64,000 nt of DNA from Rhodoferax sp. (GTDB lineage Bacteria; Pseudomonadota; Gammaproteobacteria; Burkholderiales; Burkholderiaceae_C). The notes beneath the pieces are model-generated. The model worked only from the letters and a program-made list of their open reading frames with translations. It searched no databases and was not told where the DNA came from. Of the stretch, positions 45,382 to 54,619 are shown piece by piece. The DNA is taken from NCBI GenBank assembly GCA_031291305.1, contig JARLJH010000014.1, positions 62,001 through 126,000 of the forward strand, in the 5' to 3' direction. The translations under genes and the position numbers were made by a program. Each line of letters begins with the position of its first letter. Positions within the stretch are counted from its first letter, which is position 1.

Positions 45382-45466
45382 CGCTGCCATGGCTGCCACG
45401 GCCTTGTGGCACACTCGCGCACCTGTTTGTTTGGGGACAGCCGTTCGGCTGGTTTGTGGGTAAGTT

Positions 45467-47938
45467 ATGCAGAAAATCATCGCGCAAATTGCGCAGGAAA
45501 TTCGTGTTCAGGATCGGCAAGTGGCTGCGGCCGTGGAATTGCTCGACGGTGGTGCCACCGTACCGTTTATTGCCCGTTACAGAAAAGAGGCCACCGGTGG
45601 GCTTGATGACATCCAGCTGCGCGAGTTGGAAAGCCGCCTGAGTTATCTGCGCGACTTGCGCGACCGGCTGGCGGCGATCATCAAAAGCATTGAGGAGCAG
45701 GGCAAGATGACCCCGGCGCTGCTCGCCGCCTTGGTGGCCGCGCCGACCAAGCAGGAGTTGGAAGACCTGTACCTGCCCTACAAGCAAAAACGCCGCACCA
45801 AGGGCCAGATCGCCCGCGAGGCGGGCATCGAGCCGCTGGCCGACAAACTGTTTGCCGACCCGGCGCTGGACCCCATGGTCGAGGCCCAAGCCTTCGTCAA
45901 GCCAGAGAAAAATGAGGCTGGTGATGACTTCACCACCGTGCAGGCGGTGCTCGACGGTGTGCGCGACATTCTGAGCGAACGCTGGGCTGAAGACGCCGCA
46001 CTGGTGCAAGACCTGCGCGAATGGCTGTGGGCCGAGGGCTTGTTTCGCAGCAAGTTGATGGACGGCAAGGATGAAAACAATGCCGATGTCGCCAAATTTC
46101 GCGACTATTTTGATTACGATGAACCGATTGGCCGCGTGCCCTCACACCGCGCGCTGGCGGTGTTTCGGGGACGCAGCCTGGAGATTCTGGACGCCAAATT
46201 GGTGCTGCCGGAGCCACCCGAAGCCTTGGCTGGAAAATTTATGCCAAATGGGGCTCTAACCCAAGAAACAACTGGACAATCCGCTACAAAAGGAAGAGCG
46301 ACTCCGGTGGTGACGCTGGCTGAAGGCCGTATCGCCCTCAAGCTCGGCTGGAGCCACAAGGCTCGCCCAGCCGACGACCTGATCCGCAAATGTGTCGCCT
46401 GGACCTGGCGCGTCAAGCTCAGCCTCTCCACCGAGCGCGACCTGTTTGCCCGCCTGCGCGAGGCGTCTGAAGCCGTCGCCATCAAGGTGTTCGCCGACAA
46501 CTTGCGCGACCTGCTGCTGGCGGCCCCTGCCGGGCCGCGCGTGGTGCTGGGGCTGGACCCCGGCATCCGCACCGGCGTGAAAGTGGCGGTGGTCGATGCC
46601 ACCGGCAAGCTGGTTGACACCAGCACCGTTTACCCGCATGAGCCGCGCAAAGACTGGGACGGCTCGCTGCACATTCTGGGCGCGCTGTGCCTCAAGCACG
46701 GCGTGAACCTGATCGCCATCGGCAACGGCACCGCCAGCCGCGAGACCGACAAGCTCGCCGCTGACCTCATTAAATTGATGTCAAAACAGGCCGCAGCCCA
46801 GGAAGGAAGGGGGCAAGTAGCTATTGAAAAGGTAGTCGTGTCGGAAGCTGGTGCCTCCGTCTATTCGGCCAGCGAATTTGCCAGCCAAGAGATGCCCGAC
46901 GTGGACGTGAGCCTGCGCGGTGCCGCCAGCATTGCCCGCCGTCTGCAAGACCCGCTGGCCGAGCTGGTCAAGATCGACCCCAAGAGCATCGGTGTCGGCC
47001 AGTACCAGCATGACGTGAACCAGAGCGAGCTGGCCAAGACGCTGGAAGCCGTGGTGGAAGATTGCGTAAATTCCGTGGGCGTGGACCTGAACATGGCCAG
47101 TGTGCCGCTGTTGAGCCGCGTGTCGGGCCTGAGCAGCAACGTGGCCAAAGCAGTGGTGCGCTGGCGTGAGGCCAACGGCGCTTTTGCCAGCCGCCAGGAT
47201 TTGCTCAAGGTCACCGGCCTGGGGCCAAAGGCCTTTGAACAATGCGCCGGTTTTCTGCGCATTCGTGGCGGCAGCAACCCGCTGGACATGACCGGCGTGC
47301 ATCCCGAAACCTACCCGGTGGTGGAGCAGATCATCGCCAAGACCGGCAAGCCGGTAGCTGAGATCATGGGTCGTGCCGACATGCTCAAAACCCTGCGCCC
47401 GGAGCTGTTTGCCAATGACAAATTCGGGGTCATCACCGTCAAGGATATTTTGGGCGAGCTGGAAAAGCCTGGCCGTGACCCGCGTCCGGACTTCAAGGTG
47501 GCGCGTTTCAACGACGGTGTGGACGACATCCGTGATCTGAAAGAGGGCATGGTGCTCGAAGGCACGGTCAGTAACGTGGCCGCCTTCGGCGCGTTTGTCG
47601 ATCTGGGTGTGCATCAGGACGGCCTGGTGCATGTGAGTCAGTTGGCGCACAAGTTTGTCAACGATGCGCGTGAGGTGGTCAAGACCGGCGATATCGTCAA
47701 GGTGCAGGTGGTGGAGGTGGACGTGGCGCGCAAACGGATCGCGCTGACCATGAAGCTGGGAGCCGCACCGGCGCGCAGCGGCGGAGTGGGTGACAACCGG
47801 TTCCAGGGCGCCAACCCGCAGCAACGCGGGCGCGGCGGTAACTACGGCTCTGGCAGCAACGCCGGGCAGGGGGCGCATGCGCCACAATCGACCGCCATGT
47901 CATCTGCATTTGCCAAGCTCAAAAACATTGGAAACTAG
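45467..47938 (+). CDS. tex: Tex family RNA-binding transcription accessory protein
   Basis: 823 residues, longer than the usual 770-790. N-terminal Tex helices; YqgF/RNase H-like domain from about 358 (VVLGLDPGIRTGVKVAVVDATG); helix-hairpin-helix region from about 535 (NSVGVDLNMASVPLLSRVSGL); S1 RNA-binding domain about 694-765 (GMVLEGTVSNVAAFGAFVDLG); and a Gly/Arg/Asn-rich tail. Two short palindromic repeats add segments at about 257-278 and 435-455 and partly account for the extra length. The second lies inside the YqgF domain. Tex binds nucleic acid and affects transcription. Confidence 0.93.
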   Translation: MQKIIAQIAQEIRVQDRQVAAAVELLDGGATVPFIARYRKEATGGLDDIQLRELESRLSYLRDLRDRLAAIIKSIEEQGKMTPALLAALVAAPTKQELEDLYLPYKQKRRTKGQIAREAGIEPLADKLFADPALDPMVEAQAFVKPEKNEAGDDFTTVQAVLDGVRDILSERWAEDAALVQDLREWLWAEGLFRSKLMDGKDENNADVAKFRDYFDYDEPIGRVPSHRALAVFRGRSLEILDAKLVLPEPPEALAGKFMPNGALTQETTGQSATKGRATPVVTLAEGRIALKLGWSHKARPADDLIRKCVAWTWRVKLSLSTERDLFARLREASEAVAIKVFADNLRDLLLAAPAGPRVVLGLDPGIRTGVKVAVVDATGKLVDTSTVYPHEPRKDWDGSLHILGALCLKHGVNLIAIGNGTASRETDKLAADLIKLMSKQAAAQEGRGQVAIEKVVVSEAGASVYSASEFASQEMPDVDVSLRGAASIARRLQDPLAELVKIDPKSIGVGQYQHDVNQSELAKTLEAVVEDCVNSVGVDLNMASVPLLSRVSGLSSNVAKAVVRWREANGAFASRQDLLKVTGLGPKAFEQCAGFLRIRGGSNPLDMTGVHPETYPVVEQIIAKTGKPVAEIMGRADMLKTLRPELFANDKFGVITVKDILGELEKPGRDPRPDFKVARFNDGVDDIRDLKEGMVLEGTVSNVAAFGAFVDLGVHQDGLVHVSQLAHKFVNDAREVVKTGDIVKVQVVEVDVARKRIALTMKLGAAPARSGGVGDNRFQGANPQQRGRGGNYGSGSNAGQGAHAPQSTAMSSAFAKLKNIGN
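46236..46300 (-). repeat. Short palindromic repeat within tex, first copy
   Basis: Reverse copy encoding GALTQETTGQSATK between PEALAGKF and TPVVTLAEG. Halves: TTTTGTAGCGGATTGTCC and TTGGGTTAGAGCCCCATTTG. Confidence 0.65.
46772..46831 (-). repeat. Short palindromic repeat within tex, second copy
   Basis: Reverse copy encoding QAAAQEGRGQVAIEK. Halves: TTTTCAATAGCTACTTGCCC and CTGGGCTGCGGCCTGTTTTG. Its peptide aligns with that of the first copy (QE-x-x-GQ-x-A), which is expected if both come from one element in one phase. Confidence 0.75.
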
Positions 47939-47943
47939 GCACC

Positions 47944-48765
47944 ATGGAGTCTCCAGCTCTGTTGTCGTCACGTTTTGTGATGCCCAGCCGCCCCAAGGTG
48001 GTGGCTTTGCTGTTGCTGGAGTTGTCTCGGCCTGAACCCGATTTGCGTCGTATTGATCAGTTGGCCAGCTCCGACCCGGCGCTGGCCATGCGGCTGTTGC
48101 AGGCAGCCAACGCGAATTATTTCAAGCTCGTCGGCCAGGTGCATGGCGTTAGCGAGGCGCTGGCCGTGTTGCGGCTTGGGCAGGTGCAGGCTATGGTGGC
48201 ATCGGCGGCGTCGGTGGTGTCATTTCAGAACGGGGCAGACTTTGACATCACCCAATTCTGGGCCTACAGCCTGGACTGCGCCAAGGTGGCTCGCTCACTG
48301 GCAGGGCTGGTGCGGCAAAACCAGCAGGCTGCCTTCACCTGCGGTCTGATTCATGCCGTGGGGGAATTGGCCATGCGCTCTGCGATGACGCAGGTTGTGG
48401 CGCTGGATGGTCGCGTCAAGCCGCTGGATATCAAACGCGGCCGTGCCGAATTCAAGACTTTTGGCTTTTGTTATACCGAGGTCAGTGCTTGGCTGGCCCG
48501 CCAATGGCATCTGCCGCCGTTGATCCACGAAGCCTTGCTGCACGCCCACGAACCGTTTGACCAAGAGGTCTCTGAGCCTTTGGCCGGCGTAGTGCATCTG
48601 GCCGTGTGGCGTGCCCGCGCCCGCCATGCCCGCCTGACTGAAAACGCCATGACGGTGAGCTTTCCGTCGCTTGTCGCCGAAGTGATGGGCCTGGACATCG
48701 ACTTGGTGCTGCAGCAAGACCCCATCGACTGGTCGCTGCAGGAACCTGGACGGTCACTGATTTGA
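47944..48765 (+). CDS. Stand-alone HDOD domain protein
   Basis: 273 residues, one HDOD domain (about 10-215). Family lines seen: PSRPKVVALLLLELSR, LASSDPALAMRLLQAANANYF, AVLRLGQVQAM and CGLIHAVGELA, where the usual HD is HA, so it is not a phosphohydrolase. It starts 5 bases after tex. Likely a signalling adaptor; partner unknown. Confidence 0.85.
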   Translation: MESPALLSSRFVMPSRPKVVALLLLELSRPEPDLRRIDQLASSDPALAMRLLQAANANYFKLVGQVHGVSEALAVLRLGQVQAMVASAASVVSFQNGADFDITQFWAYSLDCAKVARSLAGLVRQNQQAAFTCGLIHAVGELAMRSAMTQVVALDGRVKPLDIKRGRAEFKTFGFCYTEVSAWLARQWHLPPLIHEALLHAHEPFDQEVSEPLAGVVHLAVWRARARHARLTENAMTVSFPSLVAEVMGLDIDLVLQQDPIDWSLQEPGRSLI

Positions 48766-48808
48766 GCGCAGGCCTCAATCCGGTTGATTCACCCGCGGCC
48801 CGCCTGCC

Positions 48809-49984
48809 ATGAAGGCGTTGCGCCTCTACGCTGGTCCGAAGGCGCTCGCACATCTGTCGCGCCAGGGCTTGCACAGCCGCGACATTTCCACTATCCCCGC
48901 TGCAGCGGGCGGCCCCAAGGGCCTGATTTTGGGGCCGCTGGACCAGTTTATTTTTGGCCGGTGGTTGCCGCAATCGAACCAGCCTGTGCATTTGGTGGGT
49001 GCCTCCATTGGGGCTTGGCGCATGGCAACGGCCTGCTTGAATGACCCGGTGCAGGCGTTCATGCAATTGGAGCACGACTACATCCAGCAGAACTATGCCT
49101 TGCTGCCCGGAGAAAAACGCCCGGCAGCGGCGCGTGTCAGCGCCTTGTTTGGAGAAAACTTGCAAGCGTTTTATGGTGGCCGGGTGGCCGAGGTGCTGCA
49201 GCACCCGCGTTACCGGTTGCATGTGCTGACCTCGCATGGGCGCGGTCCACTGGCGCGCGAGCATGGCTGGCGCACCGCGCTGGGCTACGGCGGTGCTTTT
49301 TTGAGCAACCTGGTATCGCGCCAGGCGCTGGGCGCCTCGCTGGAGCGGGTGGTGTTTTCCAGCTCGGCACCCGCGTCAGATGGCTCTACCGGGCCAATAA
49401 CACCCTTGCCTTTTGACCCTGCGGACTACCCGACGCGGCAGGTTGGGTTGACTGAGGCGAATTTTCTGCCTGCCATGCAGGCCAGTTGCTCGATACCGTT
49501 TGTGCTGCAGGCGGTGCATGACATTGCCGGTGCGCCTGCGGGCGCTTATTGGGACGGCGGGGTGACCGACTACCACCTGCATCTGGATTGGTTGAAGACG
49601 TCAGATGCTGCACAAAATATAGCTACTATCCCTTTCCATATAAGGGCTACAAGCCAAAATCTCTTGCAAAATCAACCTGCAGTGGTGCTTTATCCGCATT
49701 TCCAGAAAAGTGTTGTGCCGGGTTGGCTCGATAAACACTTGCGCTGGCGTCACCATGCCACGCCGTTTTTGGACAATCTGTTGCTGCTGGCCCCCAGTCC
49801 CGATTGGGTCAAAACCCTGCCCAATGGCAAACTGCCCGATCGCACCGATTTCCTCCACTATGGCGCAGACTTGGCGGGTCGCGTCAACGCTTGGAAGACT
49901 GGTGTGGCAGCCAGTGAACAACTGGCCGCTGAGTTTGATGCCTGGTTGCAGCGACCGGATATGGGTCTTGTTCAGCCGCTGTGA
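48809..49984 (+). CDS. Patatin-like phospholipase-type protein
   Basis: 391 residues. Oxyanion loop AAAGGPKGL (about 32-40), nucleophile elbow VGASIGAWR (GxSxG, Ser about 66) and the Asp of DGGVTDYH (about 248) make up a patatin Ser-Asp dyad. The predicted activity is lipid acyl hydrolysis. Spacing and other regions depart from common patatins. Residues about 268-285 come from a short palindromic repeat (NIATIPFHIRATSQN), placed after the DGG motif. No signal peptide. Convergent with the large GGDEF-EAL gene. Confidence 0.78.
   Translation: MKALRLYAGPKALAHLSRQGLHSRDISTIPAAAGGPKGLILGPLDQFIFGRWLPQSNQPVHLVGASIGAWRMATACLNDPVQAFMQLEHDYIQQNYALLPGEKRPAAARVSALFGENLQAFYGGRVAEVLQHPRYRLHVLTSHGRGPLAREHGWRTALGYGGAFLSNLVSRQALGASLERVVFSSSAPASDGSTGPITPLPFDPADYPTRQVGLTEANFLPAMQASCSIPFVLQAVHDIAGAPAGAYWDGGVTDYHLHLDWLKTSDAAQNIATIPFHIRATSQNLLQNQPAVVLYPHFQKSVVPGWLDKHLRWRHHATPFLDNLLLLAPSPDWVKTLPNGKLPDRTDFLHYGADLAGRVNAWKTGVAASEQLAAEFDAWLQRPDMGLVQPL
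49612..49662 (+). repeat. Short palindromic repeat within the patatin-like gene
   Basis: Forward copy, among the best kept: AAAATATAGCTACTATCCC and ATAAGGGCTACAAGCCAAAA halves with CCCTT/AAGGG pairing. Encodes IATIPFHIRATSQ. Confidence 0.8.
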
Positions 49985-50091
49985 TTCCATTTCCAGCTCG
50001 TTTGTGGCGTTGTTATCTCGCCTTGTCTTGCCTCTGCAATGGCTGTGGCTCAATGCGCAGATGCAAATGAGTTGGAATTGGGATCAAGCAC

Positions 50092-53000
50092 TTACTCGCC
50101 AGTGCTCGACGCTGTGCCTGCGTGAGACTTCAACCCGGACCATGCATCATCGGGTTGCCAGACGGCAGCCCACACAGGAATATCCGCGCCAGGCATAGGC
50201 CGGGCGATGCCGTAACCCTGGGCCAATTCGCAGCCCAAGTTCAGTAGCGCGGTGCCATGTTCGATGGTTTCCACTCCCTCTGCGATAACCTGGCGCTTGA
50301 AAGCTGCTGCCAATCCGATCACGCCTTCCAGTATGGCCAGGTCGTCGGGGTCCTCAAGCATGTTGTGTACAAAGCTTTGGTCAATCTTGAGCAGTGCAAC
50401 GCGCAAGCGCTTCAAGTAGGTCAGTGACGAATAGCCCGTGCCAAAGTCATCCAGTGCAAACATCACGCCGATCTGGGCGCAGTCCTCGATGACTTGGGAG
50501 ACCAGCGCCATGTCTGACAAGGCGCTGGTCTCCAGCACTTCAATTTGTAGACTCGCCGGGTTGACTTTGGGGTGCCTGGCCAATATGGATTTCAGGCACT
50601 CGACAAAATTGCCCAGTTGCAACTGACGCGCTCCGACGTTGACGCTAACGGGCATGTTCAATCCTGCTGAATGCCATTGCTCGATTTGGACCAAAGCCGA
50701 GTCAATCACCCATTCGCCTACGGCAATAGCCAACTGGTGGTCTTCAATCACCGGCAAGAATTCGGCCGGGGCCAGAAGCCCCTTCTCGGGATGCTGCCAG
50801 CGGATCAATGCCTCCGCGCCAATGACTTTGCCGCTGCGCATGTTGACCTTGGGTTGGAAGTGAAGAACAAACTCATGGTTTTTCAGCGACAGATGAACGC
50901 TCTCCAGACTTTCATGGTGCCAGCGCAAATCAAGGTCATGTGCGGCATCGAAGATTTGATAGCGGTTCTTCCCGGCTACTTTGGCCTGGTACATGGCTTG
51001 ATCCGCCTGCCGCAGCAATTGATCAGCGTCGATATCTTGTGACTGCGGGTAAAAAGTGACCCCCAGGCTGGCGGAAACCTGCAGCGTCATGTCGCCCACG
51101 TGCACCGGCTGCGCCGCAGCGGCCAGCAGACGGTTGAGCATGGGCAGACTGACAGCTGTGTCCTCCAGGTCGATCAGCACCGCCACAAACTCATCCCCGC
51201 CCAAGCGTGCTAGCGTGTCGCCCTCGCGCAAGGCCTGTTTCATGCGCTGCGCCAGCGTGATCAGTACATGGTCACCTGCCTCATGACCATGGTGATCATT
51301 GATGGCCTTGAAGCCGTCCAGGTCCAGGTAGGTGACGGCCAACTGCTGTTGCCGGCGCTGCGCTTGCGCCATCGCCTGCTGCAGACGGTCAGCCAGCCGC
51401 ACTCTGTTGGGTAGACCGGTCAGCGCGTCAAAATGGGCGATGTGTTCGAGCTGGTTTTGGTGTTCCTTGATGCCCGTGATGTCTGAGAAAAGCGCGACAT
51501 ACTGCTGCGTTTTGCCTTGGGCGTCGCGAACCGCACTGATGGTCAGCAGTTCGGCAAACACCTCGCCATTCTTGCGCCGATTCCAGACTTCGCCGCTCCA
51601 GTGCCCTGGCCCGGTCAATTCCCGCCACATCTCTTCATAAAACGTCTTGTCATGGCGACTGGACTTGAAAACGCGTGGGCTCTGGCCGATGACGTCTTCG
51701 CGGCTATAACCGGTGATGCGGGTAAAGGCTTCGTTGATATCGACGATGAGGCCGTCGGCGTTGGTGATGGTGATGCCTTCGCGCGCATGGCTGAAGACGC
51801 TGGCGGCAAGACGCATCTTTTCTTCCTCGCGCTTGCGTTCCGTGATGTCCTGTACCAGTCCTGCCAGACGAACCACCCGCCCGCTGCCATCGCGTTCTGG
51901 AAAGCCTTTGACGAAGCAGGGCCGCTGCTCGCCGTCAGGCTGCACTGTCATCAATTCGAATTCATAAGGGATTGCGTCCGATACAGCCCGGTCAACGGCG
52001 TCAAAAAGCTGTTGCCTGGACTGTGGCGTGTACAACTCGGCCTGCTGCTGCAGGTTGGGAGTTCCCTGGGCCGGGTCGCGGCCGAAAATTCGAAACATCT
52101 CGGGCGACCAAGTCACGCTGTTGGCATTGACGTCCCACTCAAAACTGGCCAAACGCGCCATATGTTCCGTACGCTCCATCATGAGTTGGCTGCGTTGCAA
52201 GGATTTCTCGGCTTGCTTGAGTTGGGTAATGTCGGTAAAAGTCACCACCACCTGAAGAATCTTGCCCTCTTCATCGCGCATCGGATAGGCGTTGCACAGC
52301 ACCCAGGTCGGTTCGGAACAGTCTGGACGGCACACGCCACCGACCTGATTTTTCAGCGGCGCGTTTGACGCCAGCACACGGTTGGCAGGATAGTCGTCAG
52401 GAGACAGAGGGGTTCCATCGTCCCGAAGAAGGCACCAGCCCGGGTCGGTAGCTGTCTTGCCCAACAACTGATCTGTCAATCCCAGCAACGAAGCTGCCAT
52501 TGCGTTGGAGAGCATGATTGAGGTGTCTGGATAGTGAACTACCACGGCGGACGAGAGGCTTTCAAGCAGCGAGCGGTACTGTTTTTCGCTGTTCTTTAGC
52601 GCGCTTTCCCGTTGTGCCAAGGTCTGCAGCAACCGGTTGAATCCCCCAATCAACTCGCCGATTTCGTCCTGGCGTTCAACCATCAAAGTTCGTGCAGGAT
52701 AGTCACTGGCGGCCTGCTTGCTTAGTGCGCGGCTGGCCGACAGCATCGGGGCGAGTTGACGCTGCAACAGGCGGCTCACCAGCCACCAGGTCAGTGCCCC
52801 GGCCAACAGGGTCAGCACGATGGTGCTGATCAATATGCGCTGGAGCATGGCATCAATCGGCGCAAAGGCTTCGTCGGTGGGCAAGGTCGCCACGACAAAC
52901 CAGTCCGCCATAGGAATCGACTTGGCCGCCGACAATTCCTGCACGCCGCGAGAACTGACGGCCACGCCAAAGCCATCAAAGCCCTGCATGTAGCGGTCGT

Positions 53001-53712
53001 GCATGGTGTTGCGTCCGGGTGCAGGCGCTGGCTGCATGATGCGGCTGGTGTCGGAAGACGTGACAATCAGATTGTGTTGCCGTGAGATCAGCAAATAGCC
53101 GCCGGTCTTGCCATAGCGGGTTTGCGCAATGCGGTCCAGAAAATTGGGTTTACCCAGGTTGACTGTGGCCACCATGGCCCCGAGGACTTTGCCCGAGCCA
53201 TCGAGGATGGGTGCGGTGATGCTGAATATCGGTGCCCCCAGTTTTTTCCCCATGGCGGGGCGTCCAATCACCGTCTTGCCCTCTTTAAGTGGTGTGGACA
53301 CAGACTTTCGGTCCATATAGTTGGTACCCATGCGCCCGGCTGAAAGCGGTACATCGGCTATCGCCGTGCCATCCGCATCAGTGACGAAAACACCGCCGTT
53401 GAACAGGAGTTGCAGCAAGGGGCGCTGTTCAAGCAAGGTTTGCAATGTTTTTTTGTTAGCCAGAATGGTGGGGGTGACCTCTTTGGCAATGGTTTCCAAT
53501 GCCTGCTTGCGATCACTCAGATGGTCATTGATTTCACGGGCCATCCCGGATACGTCGGAGAATTGCTGTTCACCCAACATGCGTTGCATGTCTGCACGCA
53601 GCATTTGACTGGCATAGAACACCAGGGACCAGATGCTGAAGACAAAGATGACCAGGGTAAGCAGGGTTACCCGAGTCTTGAGCGAGTGCCACAGAGAAAA
53701 ATTCAGGGCCAT
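50092..53712 (-). CDS. Membrane sensor with Cache, HAMP, PAS, GGDEF and EAL domains
   Basis: 1206 residues from the ATG at 53712 (a TTG six codons upstream is less likely). Helix 15-35, large periplasmic double-Cache sensor (about 36-285: NGGVFVTDADGTAIAD, MVATVNLGKPNFLD, GKTGGYLLISRQ), helix 2 (about 292-312) and HAMP (about 313-370). Three PAS repeats (about 385-770) are each followed by PAC-type strands. The GGDEF domain has intact GGDEF with REGD inhibitory site, and the EAL domain is intact (EALIRW, DDFGTGYSSL, EGVETI). Senses a small extracellular molecule and makes or degrades cyclic di-GMP. Confidence 0.93.
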   Translation of the reverse strand: MALNFSLWHSLKTRVTLLTLVIFVFSIWSLVFYASQMLRADMQRMLGEQQFSDVSGMAREINDHLSDRKQALETIAKEVTPTILANKKTLQTLLEQRPLLQLLFNGGVFVTDADGTAIADVPLSAGRMGTNYMDRKSVSTPLKEGKTVIGRPAMGKKLGAPIFSITAPILDGSGKVLGAMVATVNLGKPNFLDRIAQTRYGKTGGYLLISRQHNLIVTSSDTSRIMQPAPAPGRNTMHDRYMQGFDGFGVAVSSRGVQELSAAKSIPMADWFVVATLPTDEAFAPIDAMLQRILISTIVLTLLAGALTWWLVSRLLQRQLAPMLSASRALSKQAASDYPARTLMVERQDEIGELIGGFNRLLQTLAQRESALKNSEKQYRSLLESLSSAVVVHYPDTSIMLSNAMAASLLGLTDQLLGKTATDPGWCLLRDDGTPLSPDDYPANRVLASNAPLKNQVGGVCRPDCSEPTWVLCNAYPMRDEEGKILQVVVTFTDITQLKQAEKSLQRSQLMMERTEHMARLASFEWDVNANSVTWSPEMFRIFGRDPAQGTPNLQQQAELYTPQSRQQLFDAVDRAVSDAIPYEFELMTVQPDGEQRPCFVKGFPERDGSGRVVRLAGLVQDITERKREEEKMRLAASVFSHAREGITITNADGLIVDINEAFTRITGYSREDVIGQSPRVFKSSRHDKTFYEEMWRELTGPGHWSGEVWNRRKNGEVFAELLTISAVRDAQGKTQQYVALFSDITGIKEHQNQLEHIAHFDALTGLPNRVRLADRLQQAMAQAQRRQQQLAVTYLDLDGFKAINDHHGHEAGDHVLITLAQRMKQALREGDTLARLGGDEFVAVLIDLEDTAVSLPMLNRLLAAAAQPVHVGDMTLQVSASLGVTFYPQSQDIDADQLLRQADQAMYQAKVAGKNRYQIFDAAHDLDLRWHHESLESVHLSLKNHEFVLHFQPKVNMRSGKVIGAEALIRWQHPEKGLLAPAEFLPVIEDHQLAIAVGEWVIDSALVQIEQWHSAGLNMPVSVNVGARQLQLGNFVECLKSILARHPKVNPASLQIEVLETSALSDMALVSQVIEDCAQIGVMFALDDFGTGYSSLTYLKRLRVALLKIDQSFVHNMLEDPDDLAILEGVIGLAAAFKRQVIAEGVETIEHGTALLNLGCELAQGYGIARPMPGADIPVWAAVWQPDDAWSGLKSHAGTASSTGE

Positions 53713-53792
53713 GTCGGTAGCCTGGGTCAAAGGGCAGGTATGACTACCAGGTCACCTGAACAGGCCAAGAGTCCACTGCGATTGCGCTGGGC

Positions 53793-54413
53793 TCAGGGCA
53801 CTGGCTTGTAAGTTGCGCTTTGCACCACAACGTAGGTGACTGCACCACGAATTTCGGAATCGCTGAGGCTGGCCATACCACCGCGTGATGGCATACCTTT
53901 GTGGCCGGAGATGGCGGACTGCACCAAGACCTCGATCCCTTTTGCCAGGCGCGGCTTCCAGGCCGGGAAGTCTCCCAGGCGCGGTGCACCAGTCTTGGCA
54001 TTTTCGTGGCATACGACACAACGTGTCCTGACCAGTTGCTCAGCCGTTATGGAGGTGGGTGAGGCGTAAGGCTTGGTAGGGTCAACCGCCTTGCCAGCAC
54101 TCACCATGAAAGCCACAGCGCGGCTCATTTCGAGGTCAGACAGGTTGGGCTGCCCACCGTGGGCTGGCATTTTGTTAAAGCCCTCAATCGCATGTTCAGT
54201 GAGTTTGGCAAGACCATTCGTTTCACGTGGCAGCCAAGCAGCGGTGTCACCGATGATGGGCGCACCATCTTTGCCGGTCATGTGGCAAGCTGCACAAACC
54301 TCCTGCACCACCGCTTGTCCAGTCTTGCCTGCAGCGTGCGCCGATGCCAGAAAAAATGAAGAAAAGCCCAGAATCAGCAGACTCAGTTTGCTTTTTTTTG
54401 AAAAGTTGATCAT
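53793..54413 (-). CDS. Diheme cytochrome c (c4/c5-like tandem)
   Basis: 206 residues from the ATG at 54413, preceded by TTTGGAGATTAG. Signal peptide (KLSLLILGFSSFFLASAHA), then two class I cytochrome c domains: heme site CAACH with axial Met in NKMPAHGG, and CVVCH with Met in KGMPSRGG. Each has the c5-type MPxxGG-x-xxLSD/E pattern. A periplasmic electron carrier; partner oxidase or dehydrogenase not in the window. Divergent from comEC. Confidence 0.9.
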   Translation of the reverse strand: MINFSKKSKLSLLILGFSSFFLASAHAAGKTGQAVVQEVCAACHMTGKDGAPIIGDTAAWLPRETNGLAKLTEHAIEGFNKMPAHGGQPNLSDLEMSRAVAFMVSAGKAVDPTKPYASPTSITAEQLVRTRCVVCHENAKTGAPRLGDFPAWKPRLAKGIEVLVQSAISGHKGMPSRGGMASLSDSEIRGAVTYVVVQSATYKPVP

Positions 54414-54540
54414 GTTTGCTAATCTCCAAAGAAAGAGTGGTTGATCCGATTTTGGCTGAGTCTTGTCGTGGCTTGGAGGCAGTCGTACCTCGCTTGCCAA
54501 ACGAATAGTATCGGCTTGGCGTGATCTCTTCCATGAGTAG

Positions 54541-54562
54541 TTACCTGAGAGCTGCCAGGTAA
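54541..54562. promoter_or_regulatory. Inverted repeat TTACCTG-N8-CAGGTAA
   Basis: Perfect 7-base arms in the cytochrome c/comEC divergent spacer, 58 bases before comEC. It could be an operator or an RNA hairpin; no matching known consensus comes to mind. A related palindrome CAGGTCACCTG occurs at 53748-53758, past the other end of the cytochrome gene. Confidence 0.45.
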
Positions 54563-54619
54563 TCAACTTAAGTCGAGGCGACCTCATCCATCTGCCGAGC
54601 CGGGCGTTAGCATGGTGAC

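Noticed and set aside
46781-47887. 368-codon frame opposite tex
   Set aside because: Low-complexity His/Leu/Gln composition typical of an antisense shadow; Tex domains are complete on the plus strand.
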